From the NCBI GenBank assembly GCA_951800155.1, contig CATOJL010000069.1, forward strand, positions 1-7,354: a DNA stretch of 7,354 nucleotides. The letters run 5' to 3'. Positions 6,517 to 7,354 of this stretch are shown here, in pieces. Numbering within the stretch: position 1 is the first letter of the stretch; each line of letters begins with the position of its first letter. The position numbers and the translations under genes were made by a program. The notes beneath the pieces were generated by a model, which was given only the letters and a program-made list of their open reading frames with translations, made no database searches and was not told the DNA's origin. The DNA comes from an uncultured Bacilli bacterium. GTDB taxonomy: Bacteria; Bacillota_I; Bacilli_A; RF39; UBA660.

Positions 6517-6547
6517 AAAAAAAGTAAAATACACTTGTACTTTACTT
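6517..6547 (-). terminator. alaS terminator
   Basis: On the minus strand AAGTAAAGTAC (6537-6547) pairs with GTATTTTACTT (6522-6532) in an 11-bp stem with one G-U pair and an AAGT tetraloop. A run of seven T follows (6517-6523). The 5' arm overlaps the alaS stop codon (6546-6548), so nothing further of alaS can follow on this transcript. Confidence 0.85.
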
Positions 6548-7354
6548 ATTTTAAAATAGCTTTAATTCTTCGTACACCAGCACTACTCGCTTCCTCTTTT
6601 ACAATTTTAAATTCTCCTAATACAGAAGTATGTTCTACATGAGGTCCCCCACATAATTCTTTTGATACATCCCCTATTGCATATACAGTGACTAAGTCTG
6701 GATATTTTTCAATAAACATACATTCAGCTCCACTTTCAATGGCTTCTTTCTTTTCCATTTCCTGCTTTACAACTGGTAAATCTTCTCGAATCCATTCATT
6801 TACTAATTTTTCTACTTGTTCTTTTTCTATATCCGTTAATTTATGATCACAAGAAAAGTCAAAACGCATTCTCTCTTCTGTAATGTTAGAACCTTTTTGA
6901 TGCACATCTTTCGAAACGACTTGCTTTAGGGCTGCATTTAAAAGATGGGTAGCTGTATGGTATTTTGTTTCTACCTCACTATTTCCAGCAAGTCCTCCTT
7001 TAAACTTCCCACTCGATGCTGTTCTAGATTTTTCTTGATGTTCCTTAAATTTCAAATAGAATCCTTCTGTATCTACTTTCAATCCTAGTTCACTAGCAAG
7101 CTCCATTGTTAGTTCCAAAGGAAATCCAAATGTATCAAATAGATGAAAAGCAACTTCTCCTTCAATATCCCCTTTTTCACTAACACGAACAAATTCTTTT
7201 AATCCTTTTTCTAAAGTTTTATTGAATTTTATCTTTTCATTTTGTAGTACATCATAAACAACTTGTTCATTATCTTCTAATTCTTTATAATACCTTTTAT
7301 ATTTTTCAATGATTTTTCTTGCAATTTGTGTATCCCAATCACTTTCAATAGAAA
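6546..7354 (-). CDS. alaS: Alanine--tRNA ligase, C-terminal part, ending after the editing domain
   Basis: Charges tRNA-Ala and hydrolyses mischarged Ser- and Gly-tRNA-Ala. Only the last 268 codons are in the window; the frame is open to the right edge. The TTG at 7118 is internal, because upstream residues continue the family motif FHLFDTFGFPLELT. Next come GF..KFKEHQEKSRTASSGKFKGG and the editing domain (second additional domain). Its metal ligands are HTATH (His132 and His136 of the visible part) and CGGPH (Cys234, His238). Long-form AlaRS normally reads CGGTH; the CGGPH form, to my knowledge, goes with short AlaRS versions of about 600 aa. The protein ends at AGVRRIKAILK, where long-form enzymes (about 875 aa) continue into the DHHA1/C-Ala region. 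The terminator overlapping the stop shows the truncation is the normal gene end here. A stand-alone editing protein is less likely because aminoacylation-domain sequence continues upstream. Confidence 0.93.
   Translation of the reverse strand, partial: SIESDWDTQIARKIIEKYKRYYKELEDNEQVVYDVLQNEKIKFNKTLEKGLKEFVRVSEKGDIEGEVAFHLFDTFGFPLELTMELASELGLKVDTEGFYLKFKEHQEKSRTASSGKFKGGLAGNSEVETKYHTATHLLNAALKQVVSKDVHQKGSNITEERMRFDFSCDHKLTDIEKEQVEKLVNEWIREDLPVVKQEMEKKEAIESGAECMFIEKYPDLVTVYAIGDVSKELCGGPHVEHTSVLGEFKIVKEEASSAGVRRIKAILK

Noticed and set aside
6546..7118. A complete 190-aa protein starting at the TTG at 7116-7118
   Set aside because: The frame is open from there to the right edge, and the upstream residues FHLFDTFGFP are the conserved AlaRS continuation, so the TTG codes for an internal Leu.

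Overview
The window is a compact, AT-rich stretch of bacterial chromosome carrying core genes, all encoded on the minus strand. Low GC, strong purine-rich Shine-Dalgarno sites, T-tailed hairpin terminators, and TGn-extended -10 promoters point to a low-GC member of the Bacillota (Firmicutes). TGA and TAG both serve as stops (serS ends in TGA, polA in TAG), and a Trp in the dehydrogenase reads TGG. The standard bacterial code therefore applies, and this is not a code-4 mycoplasma. A finer taxonomic placement is not justified from the sequence alone.

In transcription order (right to left) the layout is as follows. (1) The 3' end of alaS runs off the right edge and ends at a well-formed terminator that overlaps its stop codon. 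(2) A 321-aa 3-hydroxyacyl-CoA-dehydrogenase-family oxidoreductase, closest in look to the L-carnitine dehydrogenase/lambda-crystallin branch, has its own promoter and terminator. (3) A 306-bp intergenic region holds that terminator, a second weak hairpin, a 13-bp direct repeat, and the polA promoter(s). (4) polA and a cation diffusion facilitator (CDF) gene form a tightly coupled pair in which the polA stop codon sits inside the SD of the CDF gene; a terminator follows. (5) serS has its own promoter, and a long imperfect hairpin with a T-tract follows it. (6) At the left edge a promoter and an SD announce another minus-strand gene whose start codon lies at or just beyond base 1.

Functionally these are two aminoacyl-tRNA synthetases, DNA polymerase I (repair and Okazaki-fragment maturation), a divalent-metal exporter and a small-molecule dehydrogenase. 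They look like four separate transcription units rather than one pathway. No mobile element, CRISPR array, tRNA, rRNA, riboswitch or T-box was seen.

No new multi-gene system is evident. The points most worth a second look are: an AlaRS that stops right after its editing domain, a SerRS whose serine-site region looks archaeal-like, a PolA with an erased proofreading site and a possible alternative N-terminus, a CDF transporter with Glu in place of a usual metal-binding His, and the repeat cluster upstream of polA.
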